A stretch of 64,000 nt of DNA from positions 30,620,897 to 30,684,896 of the forward strand of contig OY744519.1 of NCBI GenBank assembly GCA_963556195.1. The letters are read 5' to 3'. The translations under genes and the position numbers were made by a program. Source of the stretch: Sepiola atlantica (taxonomy: Eukaryota > Mollusca > Cephalopoda > Sepiida > Sepiolidae). Positions 1 through 10,329 of the stretch are shown here, piece by piece. The notes under the pieces are model-generated. The model ran no database searches and was not told the DNA's origin. It saw only the letters and a list, made by a program, of their open reading frames with translations. The first letter of the stretch is position 1. Each line of letters begins with the position of its first letter.

Positions 1-58
<58 letters not shown>
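1..58. repeat. (AT)n microsatellite
   Basis: Uninterrupted AT dinucleotide run at the left edge of the window, so its full length is unknown. Confidence 0.97.
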
Positions 59-61
<3 letters not shown>

Positions 62-1712
62 GATATAAGTTCATTGTATACTAAAAAGGGAACAGAAAGT
101 TAAAGATAGGTTTCCCTCTCGCAAGTAAGTGTACATAAGAGAAATAAGAAAGGCAAGAATCAGATTTCAAAGAATACAGTGGGAACTGAATATGCAAAAA
201 AATAAATAAATAAATAAATAAATAAAAGAATTGATTTTACATTAGATTAATGTCTATCGTATTCGTAAAAGTTGTTTTCTCTACGTTATTTCGCTGGTTC
301 TCTCTGTGCGCGAATTCGTTCACAAGTTGTTGTTTAATTCACTAATCAATGGGCGAAGCGACGATAGGGAGTTCGTTCGGGTTTCTTCTCTTCGTCGCGC
401 ACCATCATCGGCGCGCAGCGTCGGGCGCGTCCGACTCTAATGATAATTCAACTCCGTCTGTCTGACTGTGTACTCGTTCTCTATTTCGCCACGCACCCCT
501 TCATCGGCGCGCGTCAGGCGAACGTTCAACACTGACTGGCTCTCTCGCCGTCTCTACTGGTTCTGTACTGAACTTCTCTATTCCTCTTATTGAAGGGGTC
601 TATCGTCGTACACCCCCTTTCTCTGCCATATTTCTCTCTGCGTCTCTTCCTCTCTCGGGGGGGGGGGCGGGCGTCTCACTCCCCTGTCTCTAAAATAAAT
701 GGAATTTTCTTTCTGGCCCGGTGTTATCGCTAAAACAATTGCCTTTTCATCCCACCACACAGCTGGTGACGATCTCTCACCGAGTTCGTGATTAACGATG
801 ACAGGCCTAATTGTTTATCCGCTAAATCAAAGCAGACCTCCAGAATCGCAAATCCAAAGCATATCCTTACTCAAAACCATATTTCTTTGTTAATATTTAT
901 TAGAATTAACGCTAAGATCATGGATTTTTTAAATCTTTAACTTCCCATCTGGCAACTCTCTTCTTTTTGTGGTGGCGTTGGTGTTGACTACCAAACACGA
1001 CTACACCAGACAAACCGACACCTTGTTCCCGTCGTCTTAATAGGTTCGTTTCCACGTCAAATATATACTAGTTTTATATCTCCACTTCGTCTCTACACAG
1101 GGCCTAGCATCACCACCAAGATGCATACTAGTGCGTAACCAGGGTACCCGATCCCCATGGGGCCCGGACACTTTGTCACAGACAACCTTTCGACCATTTA
1201 TCATAATCGTTTATTGGTTGGTCGGTTGCTACGTGTGGTAACTGCAGGTTCTCTCGATGAGAATAGTACGTTAGATCACTTAATATGAATTACACCACTG
1301 ACTGTCGAAGAAACATCATAATAAAACTAAGAAGAAGGACCCATATTTTACCATAAAAAAACAAACACACACACATTTTAACAAAATAAAAAAATAGAGT
1401 AACATAGGGCCCACAAGTGGGCGCAGGAGTTTCTTAAGTCCGTCATTTTTTTTCCATGCCGGATATATCCCACGGGTTTAGCTAGGCGCTGAGTCTATGA
1501 CATATCCCGTCATTCGGATTTTGTGAAAACAAAAAGCAATCTAGTCATGTTTTAATGATCTTAACACTACATGTAATCAACGGGAATAACATCGCCTATT
1601 TTGAAAAAACAAATGAGCGGTTGTTTTCTTTTGTTTTTTTTTCTTTCTTTTGGTCAGAAACACCTTTTTACCTAAAAGAAATATTATTGAGAATAAAGCA
1701 GATTAATATGTT
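59..1712. other. unassigned DNA, no gene recognised
   Basis: No convincing open reading frame or repeat family was recognised. The stretch at about 300-700 is richer in CpG than its surroundings, with repeated CATCGGCGCGC-type motifs near 403 and 500, and a run of Gs at 657-667. A short (AAAT)n run lies near 200. It could be a decayed promoter or repeat, but nothing in the sequence decides this. Confidence 0.5.
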
Positions 1713-1716
1713 AAAA
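1713..1716 (-). terminator. pol III terminator of tRNA-Phe
   Basis: TTTT on the minus strand, 18 nt past the tRNA 3' end. Expected signal for RNA polymerase III. Confidence 0.6.
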
Positions 1717-1733
1717 GAATGACAACCGCCGGA

Positions 1734-1806
1734 TGCCGAAACCCGGGATTGAACCAGGGACCTTTAGATCTTCAGTCTAACGCTCTCCCAACTGAGCTAT
1801 TTCGGC
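1734..1806 (-). tRNA. tRNA-Phe (anticodon GAA)
   Basis: Read on the minus strand this folds as a complete 73-nt cloverleaf without an intron. The acceptor stem starts GCCGAAA and closes with TTTCGGC plus discriminator A; the D arm carries the A box TAGCTCAGTTGGGAGAG; the anticodon loop is CTGAAGA (anticodon GAA, phenylalanine); the T arm holds the B box GGTTCAATCC. A pol III T-run follows about 18 nt downstream (AAAA on the plus strand at 1713-1716). The gene looks intact and probably functional. It is the mirror partner of the copy at 2457-2529. Confidence 0.95.
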
Positions 1807-2456
1807 TGTCAGATTCATTACTTTGTATCCACCAATTTATCAGGTATCTGACAGCTTCTATTACGATTGTAAGTGTCCGTTTACAGTATTTTATGTTCAT
1901 TTGATGCATTCAATTCAAAAGTTACGAAGATTTGAACATCCTAAATAAAACAAAACTATTCTATTTATAACACCAATCGATTTCTATGTTTTCACTAAAA
2001 CTTGAAATATTCACTTTTGGGCGAATTTTTACTTTAGGGTTAAAAACTCATAACACTTTCAAAATTTAATATTTTCGGAAAAGGTTCGCCCATTTTTGTA
2101 CACAATAAGAATTTTGCATAATATAAAATAAGAATCGTATTTGCTGCAGTTACTGAAGATTTTTATGTCAAGATACTTGAACTAAGGATGCCTCCAGTGC
2201 GCTGTTGAAATAGTGTTTTATTCGGCGACCCCCACCACTTCGCTCAACATGCTTGGGACTAACTCGGTCGGTGGTTTGATAAGAAGGTCGCACCTACTTT
2301 AATATGCGCCTGTTGATTGAGACCAATCCTCTTGCTGGTTAAGTTAAAGTTCAATGTTGTCAACTGAAGTAGATTAGATCACGTCTGCTTGAAACGGACA
2401 CTTACAATCGTAATAGAAGCTTGTTGAATTGAGGAATGATGACTTTTAATCAGACA

Positions 2457-2529
2457 GTCGAAATAGCTCAGTTGGGAGAGCGTTAGACTGAAGATCTAAA
2501 GGTCCCTGGTTCAATCCCGGGTTTCGGCA
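2457..2529 (+). tRNA. tRNA-Phe (anticodon GAA), second copy
   Basis: Complete 73-nt cloverleaf identical to the minus-strand copy at 1734-1806 except at the second base: the acceptor strand begins GTCGAAA, so position 2 pairs as T-G with the TTTCGGC strand instead of C-G. A box, anticodon loop (GAA at 2490-2492), B box and discriminator A are unchanged. A T5 terminator lies at 2546-2550. One wobble pair in the acceptor stem is tolerable, so the gene may be functional, but it is the more diverged of the two. Confidence 0.92.
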
Positions 2530-2545
2530 TCCGGCGGTTGTCACC

Positions 2546-2550
2546 TTTTT
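2546..2550 (+). terminator. pol III terminator of tRNA-Phe
   Basis: TTTTT 17 nt downstream of the tRNA 3' end. Confidence 0.65.
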
Positions 2551-3543
2551 ACATATGTATTTTATTTGTTCATTTTTTTTGCCTGATTGTATTGCTTTGT
2601 TTTCACAGTTTATTGACAAAAAAATGTTTTTCTATCACATGAACTATAGCGATATCGTATGAGCTCCTGATGAGGATTACGTTTTCTTCACTTCAAGCCC
2701 AGTTATCTCTCAGAAATCAACACTTGATCTCTTTATGAAATACATAGATATCCGAGAGCTTCTCTTCTACTTCTCAAACATTGAGGCAGTGAAGAATATT
2801 AATTTTCCTCTCCCTAATTGACCACTGAACTATGTATTTAGGTAATCTTTCTTGTGGTCTTTTCTTGATCTTGCCGGATTTCAGGACGAGAATTCATCTG
2901 GGCTGGTAGAGTATCCAGCTTAGTGTTGTTGTTTGAGATAGCATCACTTCGAGAAGAATCACCATTCCACGTATAGCCATGCCGACAGGGGTCTTATTGG
3001 GTTTCGAATACTATGTTAGTTTGGATACTTAGTCAGGGTTCACAGAGAGACCGAAGACACTCAAGGAAAGTGTATAATAGGCATTCAAACTCTTAACTTT
3101 TTTCTTTCAATTTTCTTATCTTTTTCTATTTGCTGGGGATGCGGCATCCTACTTGATGCCAGACATTCACCCGCTATTTCAGAGATTCCAATCGAGAGAT
3201 CTTTTTAGATTTTAACCGTCGCTTTAATTCTAACTGTGTGTATCTCCCTTGCACTTGGTTCACCGGGTATATTCGTCGGCTAGTTTTGAAAAATATTTCA
3301 CGGGCCCGGTTGCTCTGCCTGATTGAAGCATTATATTGACAGTGAAACTGCTACGCTTATATATTGTATACAGCGAACCGCATTATACAGAAAATGTGAT
3401 ATAATTGGTTTAATTCATATAGGTGTTTTCAAGACTTGGCTTGATGCAAGGTCAGAGCGATTGATCACCGAATGGGGATCAATCGCTATGACTATCGTGA
3501 GAGATCCTAGAAAGTTCATTCTTCATTGTGTCAAATTTTGTTA
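2551..3543. other. unassigned DNA
   Basis: No gene or known repeat recognised. An open frame at 3323-3598 has no recognisable domain and runs into the following repeat, so it is not called. Confidence 0.5.
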
Positions 3544-4020
3544 TCTATTATATAAAGTGCAGTTGTCTGTGTGTATGTATGTATGTATGTTGAGCTAAAA
3601 GTCAAAAACTACAAAACAAACACCCACAAAGTTGGTATATTATTAATCGGCGTTGCCCCAGATGAATAATATCTAAAATTAAAAAGAAATTATCCCTTCT
3701 TTGGGGGTCAACTGGGCCAGGTTTCGTCAGGAACGATGATTGGTTTTCCAACCATTTTATGTATTAATTTGGAAAGAAAATGCCGACTCATTCCTCGAGA
3801 AATCTCTATAAAGGAGAGTTGTCTGTGTGTGTACGTGTATGTGTCTAAAGAGATAAATGGGATGGGTGGAGTAGAAAAGAGTTGGGGAGAGGGGGGTGGA
3901 AACGGGTGAAAGGGGAAGAGAGAAAAATAGAGAGACGGATGAAGAGGGATAGAGAGAAAGAAGTTTTAATAGAAATATGTTACACTTTTGTACCGGACAG
4001 CACCGGGTAGTCCTGTTAGG
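3544..4020 (+). mobile_element. Helitron/Helentron-like non-autonomous element, copy A
   Basis: It begins with a TATATAAA...CAGTTGTCTGTGTGT motif and ends in an imperfect GC-rich hairpin (ACCGGACAGCACCGGGTAG) followed by CTGTTAG. This resembles the hairpin plus CTAGT terminus of animal Helitron-like elements. No coding capacity, no terminal inverted repeats and no target duplication, as expected for the class. A second internal start-like motif (CTATAAAGGAGAGTTGTCTG) lies at 3805. It is followed at once by copy B in the same orientation. Confidence 0.55.
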
Positions 4021-4473
4021 ATATTATATAAAAGGCAGTTATCTGTGTCTGTGCGTGTGTCTGTGTGTGTGTCCAGCTATAAGTAAAACCTACAAAACAA
4101 ACAGCCACAAAGTTGGTATATTCTTGATCAGCGTCGCCCCGAATGAATAATATCTAAAAAAATGTTTAATTATTCCTTCTTTGGAGGTCCACTGGGCCCG
4201 GTTTCGTCAGAGAGTGGTCGGTCTTTCAGCTATTTCCAATGTTATCTATCATATAAAGGAGACGTGAACTATATATTATTATTTTAAATACATTAAAACA
4301 AGAGAGAGGGGAATGTGCTGGGCGGAGGTGGAAAAACCGGGAAGGGGAAAAGAGAGAAAGATAGAGAGAGGTAGAAAGAAAGAAGTTTTAATATAAAGAT
4401 GTTGCACACACTTCTTAACCTCTTCTATTTTGTTTTTTTATGACCCCAGGCAACTCCGGGTAGCCTTGCTAGT
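4021..4473 (+). mobile_element. Helitron/Helentron-like non-autonomous element, copy B
   Basis: Head-to-tail neighbour and paralogue of copy A. Shared blocks include the 5' motif, a stretch around ACAAAGTTGGTATATT, CCACTGGGCCCGGTTTCGTC (compare 3709-3729), the purine-rich middle, and the AGAAGTTTTAATA block. It ends with a hairpin-like CCAGGCAACTCCGGGT and CTAGT at 4469-4473. Confidence 0.58.
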
Positions 4474-4902
4474 TTAAATAGTTGTGGAAAAAAAAACAAC
4501 CACAACTCTAATCTAATTAATATCTGATAGCCGAAATACACGTTCTAGAGCGGGTTCAGAATACCGTGATGTATCTCTTGGATCTTTTAATATAGACGTC
4601 TGATCAAGTATTTATTCGTTAGCAAATTTTCATAACGAATTGGGTACAAGGCCAATAAATGTCGGCCGTATGAGGTCGGGGTCGTTCTGGTCTATAATCT
4701 ATTCTGAAACTAGACCGTTTCACCATAATGCCGCATTTGCTCTATGGTAGTCAATACTTAGGAAATCTCCAGCGTTTGAGTAATTTTATTTACAATGAGA
4801 ATATGTACAGATGTCTTATTGATGGGCAGTGGGACTACTAAAAACACCCCCAAAGCGTGAAAATAAAGCAATAAAATAAAATGTGATGAAGGGTAGATTA
4901 GT
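4474..4902. other. unassigned DNA
   Basis: AT-rich, no gene recognised. A short minus frame (4758-4940) extends into the SINE and has no domain. Confidence 0.5.
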
Positions 4903-5115
4903 AAGGTCCTCCCGACCCTTGCTAATTGTGGATTTCCCACCCTCCCCTCTTTGGGGTGGAGTTAGTTTATTGCTAACTGCCTGAGGCGCCCCGACCGAGG
5001 AATGTCTACGGGACTGCCCAAGATTTTTTTGTGGGGCCAGAATGCACTACTTATTTTGTGCTGACCCAACAAATCCCACTTTCCCACCTTGTGTCACATC
5101 TTCCCGCGGTGGTAA
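4903..5115 (+). mobile_element. SINE-like dispersed repeat, partial copy
   Basis: Same family as the minus-strand copies at 10028-10328, 28912-29110 and 47659-48023. Shared blocks include TTAGTTTATTGCTAACTGCCTGAGGCGCC, then a GACTGCCCA block, then CCCACTTTCCCACCTTGTGTC. The 3' part ends near AAATATA. Start and end are diverged and the body carries small deletions. Confidence 0.75.
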
Positions 5116-5142
5116 ATATATATATTTACAATAAATTACAAA

Positions 5143-6170
5143 ATGGAGGAATTTAAAAATGCAATGTTGGACAACATTAAACACCAAGAAGAGCAAGAAC
5201 TTCAACTAAAAGAGAAATTCCAAGAAAAACTAATAAAACAAATGGAACATCAGAAGAAAATGGAAATAAAAAACTTGATCTATAAGATAAATTTTAATAA
5301 AAACAATTGGACCAAATTATACGAATTATCGAATAGGGGTCAAAATACTGAAGATGAAAGTGCATATTCACAAAAAAATATTTGAAGCGCTATCGATAAT
5401 TTTACTTACGACCCTGAAAACGAAATTACGTTTGCTTTGATTTTAGACGATACAAAGATCTTTATAATACAGACCGTGCGAATTAGACCGATTTTAAAAA
5501 GGTTCGTTTGCTATTAAGAAAGTTGGGTATAGTTGAACATACCAACGTCGTCAATTATATATTGCCGACAAAAAAAACAGCAACCTTACATTTGTTGGAG
5601 CGGTACAATTATGAACTAAATCGTTTAGTCCTAAAAGGTCTCTTTTTCACAAAAGGTGGAAATGTATAAATCTCACAAGGGTGAAGACAAAGACTACACT
5701 ACTTTCGCACGCGTAGGTAACAAACACTGCGATGATTTCAAATTGTCAGAGTTGAGCGCTAACAATTTTAAATGTCTAATCTTTGCACATGGGTTAGTAT
5801 TAAATACGGATGCAGAAATCAGACGAAGAGTTCTTAATAAACTAGAGAATTAACCTGGGTAAACGCTTCAATATATTGCAAAAGATTGCCAACGTTTTAT
5901 TAATGTTCGCCAAAATTCAAGAGAGCAAAGCAAGGTGTCACATATTAAAAAAATACGAAACAAAAAGAAAATTAATTCACCAACTAAATTTGATCAACCA
6001 AAGAAAAATAATTTGCCACCTAAATCATGTTTTCGCTGCGGGTAATTGCATTGGTACAAAGATTTTCCATATAAAATGAAAAAGTGTTTAAATTGGGGTC
6101 ACATGGGACACAAAAGTACACACTGCAAAAAGCTAAAATTTGCTAAAAATGACGAAGCGGAAAATGTCAG
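5143..6170 (+). pseudogene. gag-like relic with two CCHC zinc knuckles
   Basis: Nucleic-acid-binding structural protein relic of the Gypsy-class element. An 80-residue first frame from 5143 starts MEEFKNAMLDN, is rich in charged residues and is likely coiled coil. Other fragments follow in shifted frames at 5656-5853 and 5876-6079. Near 6028-6135 a pair of CCHC knuckles can be seen: CFRCG in one frame, then KKCLNWGHMGHKSTHCKK in another, where tryptophan replaces the second cysteine. The gene is broken several times. Confidence 0.72.
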
Positions 6171-6599
6171 GAAATTTTTGCAAGTAAAAATATATTAAAT
6201 AAAAATATAACGCTACAAGTTAATTCCCGTGGTGATCTGTCAATAATAAATCTTCAAAGGTGGAAAAAATGGAAAACCAACTTTGATGAGAACGAGCAAA
6301 ATAGCAAAAAGAGTCACTGGTGAACAAATAAAATTTGAATGCTAGCTAATCTCTAACGTTACATTAAAAGGAAAAACTTTGAAATTAAGAATGTGTGTAA
6401 TGAACGACTCAAACAACCCCTTTAGCACGGACTGGATGGAGAAATTTCAATCATGGAATATTCCCATAAAATCTTTCTGTCAAAATATTGAAACTTAAAA
6501 TGCCGAAGCAGATAGACTAAAGAAAGTATTAAAGATAAACCTTCTCGGAAGTTTTCTCTAGTGGACTGAGAAGATGTAAAAAAATAACTGCCAAGTTTG

Positions 6600-7290
6600 A
6601 ATTAAAACCAAATATTGAACCAGTGTTTAAAAAGAAAAGAAATGATCCATTTGCGTCATTAAATCAGCTTGACGAGGAATTAAATAGACTCGAAGAAATG
6701 GGAGCATTATCGAAAGTAGAGTACAGTGGGTGGGTTTCGTCTAGTCTAAGTGAAAAGGTAAAGAGATCTGTTTTTGCAGACTTTTTCCACAGGATTAGAC
6801 CGTGCACTAAAGGATTACCAACACCCTTTGCCTAATCCAGAAGAAATTCCAAACGTTGATTTAAGTGATGCTTATCTACAAATACATGTGGACGAGGAGT
6901 GCTCAAAGCTACTTTGTATAAATATCCATAGGGGTTTGTACACATTCGAACGATTACTATTTGGTGTTAAGGTTGCACCAGCTATTTTTCAACAAGTAAT
7001 GGACTCATTGCTTAGCTGACTGGAATTTGCGACAGCCTACTTAGATGACATTCTAGTGATCAGTAAAAGTACTGAGCAACACAAAATAAATTATAGACAA
7101 AGATGGTAGAAGATCAGACCCAGAGCGAGCTAGTGCGATAAAAAAAATATGCTGGCCCCGGAAAACGTATCGTCACTACAACGTTTTCCTGGTTTAGAAA
7201 ATTATTATAATGTGTTTATTCCAAGCATGCACAATTTGCGAGCTCCTCTTAACGAGCTATCTAAAAAGGAACAAGATTGCGTCGAATAAT
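6600..7290 (+). pseudogene. reverse transcriptase relic (Gypsy class)
   Basis: Fragments of a retroelement polymerase. Residues around 6640-6740 match the RT N-terminal region (LNRLEEMGALSKVEYSGW). From 6850 come LSDAYLQIHVDEECSKLL, then HRGLYTFERLLFGV and APAIFQQVMDSLL. The catalytic motif reads AYLDDILV near 7038, so the YxDD-type aspartates persist. A stop at 7017 interrupts just before it. The connection or thumb part near 7180-7270 still encodes a recognisable LENYYNVFIPSMHNL-like stretch. An aspartic protease should precede it at about 6200-6500, but it is too decayed to place. Confidence 0.8.
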
Positions 7291-7539
7291 CATTTTAAAA
7301 CAAGATTGAGTCGAATAATCGTAGAGAATTAAGTCATTTTAAAACGAGAATTTCAGACGCTAAAAACACGATCTCTGCGATGTTTCGTTCGTTTACTTAA
7401 AAGTTTTGTAAATAATAAAAAACGCACTCTACATTAAAAAATAAATATTTACTATATATCCCCACTTTTCTTAAAATAAATATTTCCCTATATTAAAAAT
7501 CGACGAAAGACCAAGCAACTCAGGTTACTTATCCGTTTG

Positions 7540-8228
7540 TTTACAGATGCCACGTACGTGTGCGAAGGTAAATCAGCGTAGATCCGAATTCGTCTCATTC
7601 AATTTCTTGGGTTTCTTGAAACCTAATTGATCCAGTTTTTTTACATGAATTGCTCGCCGTTTCGGAGTTATTGACAGCATTGTATTAGAAAACAGAACGC
7701 AATTCACGTCTATTGGATTTAAATTATTCTGTCAAATATTTTGTAGTGGAGCATATCACGATCGCGCCCTACCATGCGAGAAGCAATGGTCAGACAGAAC
7801 GGTTTTATGGATACTTTCATAAGAGCGCTTAAGAAAGCGATAGGCACACCTACCGAAAAGGTCATTCAAGAATGACCCCAAATAACAATGTTCTACGTTC
7901 CATGACGCCAACAAAAGCAATGTTTGCCAGGAAGATTAAAACAGTGTTTGATAGATTGTTGCCAATCCATACGAAACCAGTATGTGAACAAAATCTCACG
8001 AAGGCACGCTTCAAAGCTAGAGAGAAAGTTTTCTTTCGGATGTTCAAAAGCAATGCATCTTACTGGGAAACAGGGACAGTGAATAAACGGATTTGGAACA
8101 TGATTTTCATGGTAAAGGTACACAGGTTTATGCACAAAAGACACATACACCAGATCAGGAAACGATATTTAGATGGTGTCGAGAATAATACTCCAGAGGA
8201 TGAACTAATGGATTTAAAATACATTTGA
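7540..8228 (+). pseudogene. integrase C-terminal relic (Gypsy class)
   Basis: Retroelement integrase core and C-terminal region. Near 7655-7780 a frame reads RRFGVIDSIVLENRTQFTS, where the family normally has SDNGTQFTS, so the catalytic aspartate has become glutamate. The SNGQTERF motif with its catalytic glutamate follows near 7785-7807. The 118-residue frame 7872-8228 covers the downstream region (PNNN, AMFARKIKTVFDRLLPI, SYWETGTVNKR, KRHIHQIRKRYLDG). Most of RNase H and the integrase N-terminal zinc domain have been lost between 7290 and 7540. Confidence 0.8.
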
Positions 8229-8343
8229 ATACATGTATCTTAGAATAAGTTGACAAACGCAGGCTTACATTTTATAAGACTTTCAGACAGCTCTGTACAT
8301 ACTATACAATCAGCACAATACATGGCGTTCTATATCACAATAT

Positions 8344-8345
<2 letters not shown>

Positions 8346-8391
<46 letters not shown>
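8346..8391. repeat. (TA)n microsatellite
   Basis: Pure TA run bordering the left inverted repeat of the 8392-8709 element. Confidence 0.95.
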
Positions 8392-8393
<2 letters not shown>

Positions 8394-8709
8394 CTAGATA
8401 AAGTGAAACAAGTGAAGCTGTTTTAAACTTTATGACTTGGATGAACTGTATAAGTTTAACAAAAAAGTGTGTTATGGGTCGATATATTTAGTGTTTTATA
8501 TACTTTTATGTATTTTATATTTTTTTTTTATATATTTTCAAAGTTTAATTTTATTACCTGCAGTAATGTCATTGCGGTAATGGTCCTCTGAGGAGAAGAT
8601 TTTCTTTGAAAACTCATGAGTTAAGGACTTTAAAGTACTTTGCTTGAACTTTGAATTATAATAAAATTTGATTCGCACCTTATTTTATTCTTTCACTTTA
8701 TCTAGTGCT
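8392..8709 (+). mobile_element. short element with inverted ends carrying a hammerhead ribozyme
   Basis: CTAGATAAAGTGAAA at 8394-8408 is repeated inverted as TTTCACTTTATCTAG at 8692-8706, bounding about 315 bp. The interior holds a hammerhead ribozyme at 8583-8628. Hammerheads are typical of Penelope-like element pseudo-LTRs and of small non-autonomous retroelements. There is no coding sequence. Ends and class are inferred. Confidence 0.5.
8583..8628 (+). ncRNA. type I hammerhead ribozyme
   Basis: All conserved core positions are present: CTGAGGA (CUGANGA) at 8588-8594, GAAA at 8608-8611, and the cleavage-site UA at 8622-8623. Stem I is GTCCT (8583-8587) with AGGAC (8624-8628), extendable by a G-U pair. 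Stem II is GAAGA-TTT-TCTTT (five pairs, one G-U). Stem III is AACTC/GAGTT with a two-base loop, and the 12-nt palindrome would favour a dimeric form, as in minimal Penelope-type hammerheads. Predicted self-cleavage is after A8623. Three related but weaker copies lie at 39549, 43242 and 62951. Confidence 0.78.
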
Positions 8710-8802
8710 ATTAATGCTCTATCCAGTATATTGAGTTTCATTTTTATCCGGATGTTCACTAATTAAAGATATTAGTTGCCTCTTATATCTTTTGTTGTAT
8801 TA

Positions 8803-8805
<3 letters not shown>

Positions 8806-8886
<81 letters not shown>
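8806..8886. repeat. (TA)n microsatellite
   Basis: About 40 TA units. Confidence 0.96.
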
Positions 8887-8889
<3 letters not shown>

Positions 8890-9065
8890 AAGGTCATACG
8901 ACAATACCAAATTTTCTCTATGGACTACTTTACTTAAAACACATCACATGTTTTTATACAAGCGTGATGCTAGAAATGGGACAAGACTTACCCCAAAAAG
9001 AAAGAAAAAATCTAAACATAGTAAAAATTGTGTGGGTTAATGTGATCACCTTCTCTTTCTTTCTC

Positions 9066-9070
9066 TCTCT

Positions 9071-9117
<47 letters not shown>
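9066..9117. repeat. (CT)n microsatellite
   Basis: Pyrimidine CT run. The open frames on both strands across it (8964-9236 and 9070-9279) are artefacts of the repeat. Confidence 0.95.
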
Positions 9118-9118
<1 letters not shown>

Positions 9119-10027
9119 AACAAAAAAAAAAACAACAAAGGAAATTGGAATGGTCTTAACAAAGACAAAAAAGAAAGGCGGGTTGGAGTTTTTCTTCCAG
9201 ACTCCATGTAATGTATGGATCGAGAATCAAGGGTAAGTAGAGTGATCCTTGGAAAGGAGTGGCGTACTCTCCTACACACCCGTTTACGAACTAATCAAAA
9301 GGGGGCTTTGGGGCCGGCCTCGAGTATGGTCGACCACCATACTTTTACTTTGAAGTGAGAGAGAACCTATACTGATAAGCTGTATAGACTTTGAACAGAT
9401 CCGATTGTGGCACTACCAAGAAAATAACCTAAAAGAGATCTTCAACAAGGTTGACCCAAATAAAACGTTTAAATTTCTAAGAGTAATGTAGCTATATAAG
9501 AAGATATAGTCGAAAGGTTCCTCTGAAATGTTAGTAACATTTAACTTCCATCCAGCATACTACAACTAATGTTTCGGCATTAAATGCCCCATAAGAAGTT
9601 GATATGCCGTTAAACAAACCAAACTGTCCTTCTCCTTCACCAATGTGATCACCTCAACATGGATCCCTCCCTGATCAAGCAAATAGGTTAGACCATCCGT
9701 CAGAATCGGTATAAATATGTGCGACAACGTCAAGAACAATTCATGGAGCGCAGACTGTCAAGCCCCGGCAATTTGTTGTAACTAACCTGCTTCAATGCAG
9801 CCAACACTTCATAAACCCTAACCCTTACAACCAGCTGCTCCAGCCGCCTCGAGGCGATGAGAGGCAGCTAAATATTTGCCTAACGAGAAGCATGAACAAT
9901 TTGGTAAAGTATTATTAGACGGGGTTCGCGTTGAGAAGAGACAAAGAACAATTATAGGTTTATGTGGGCAATCCGTATCTGCAAAAACCTTATTTGGTAC
10001 TTTCCTATTATTTATCTTCCTCCCACA
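9118..10027. other. unassigned DNA with one stray copy of the ~105-bp repeat
   Basis: No gene recognised. The segment at about 9917-9990 (TTATTAGACGGGGTT, GAGAAGAGA, ATTATAGGTTTATGTGGGC, ATCCGTA) matches the unit of the tandem array at 27690-28440, so that repeat is also dispersed. Confidence 0.5.
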
Positions 10028-10328
10028 GCAGTAAGATGTGACACAAGGTCAGGAAAGTGGGATTTGAAAAGCCAGCGCCCGAGAAGGTAAGCACTCTGGC
10101 CTACAAAAAAATACCTGGGCAGCCCCGTCGGCATTCCCCGGAAGGGGTGGGGGCTCAGGCAGTAAGTAATAAACTTACTCCTCCCCAAAGAGGGGAGGTA
10201 AAGCCTGGGAGGGTGGACCTCCTAGAACTGCACAGGACAAACCCACAGACATGCGTCATCAAGCCCCGAGGGCCAAGACGGTACTGGTCTATGGGGTGTA
10301 GTATCCATCGGAACAGATACTATACTTT
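10028..10328 (-). mobile_element. SINE-like dispersed repeat
   Basis: Nearly the full body of the family also seen at 47659-48023. Shared plus-strand blocks: GACACAAGGTCAGG, AAGCCAGCGCCCGAG, CTGGGCAGCCCCGTCGGCA, GCAGTAAGTAATAAACTTAC, CCTGGGAGGGTGGACCTCC, and GGGGTGTAGTATCCATCGG. By its hairpin-tailed relatives the sense strand is minus, so position 10328 is the 5' boundary. The giant minisatellite starts within two bases of it. Confidence 0.8.
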
Positions 10329-10329
10329 T

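Larger units (their letters stand above)
1721..2542. repeat. inverted duplication carrying the two tRNA-Phe genes
   Basis: The arms are 1721-1882 and 2392-2542. The tRNA genes match, as do the 13 bases after each 3' end (CCGGCGGTTGTC shared). A perfect 30-base block upstream of each tRNA (1853-1882 against 2392-2421) also matches. The segment between block and tRNA is only partly similar. The ~510-bp spacer (1883-2391) shows no gene. The two genes are therefore transcribed away from the shared spacer, minus leftward and plus rightward. Confidence 0.88.
5120..8230 (+). mobile_element. decayed Gypsy-class (K02A2.6-like) retroelement, internal region
   Basis: Gag, reverse transcriptase and integrase relics occur in Gypsy/Metaviridae order on the plus strand. 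Many frameshifts and stops interrupt them, and no LTRs were found at either side. It is flanked on the left by a SINE copy and on the right by AT-rich DNA and (TA)n. It is a dead genomic copy. Confidence 0.82.

Noticed and set aside
2667..2690. CTGATGAGGATTACG as another hammerhead core
   Set aside because: No GAAA follows at stem II distance and no stems form.
7862..8150. Minus-strand frames opposite the integrase relic
   Set aside because: The plus strand carries the recognisable integrase motifs, so these are shadows.
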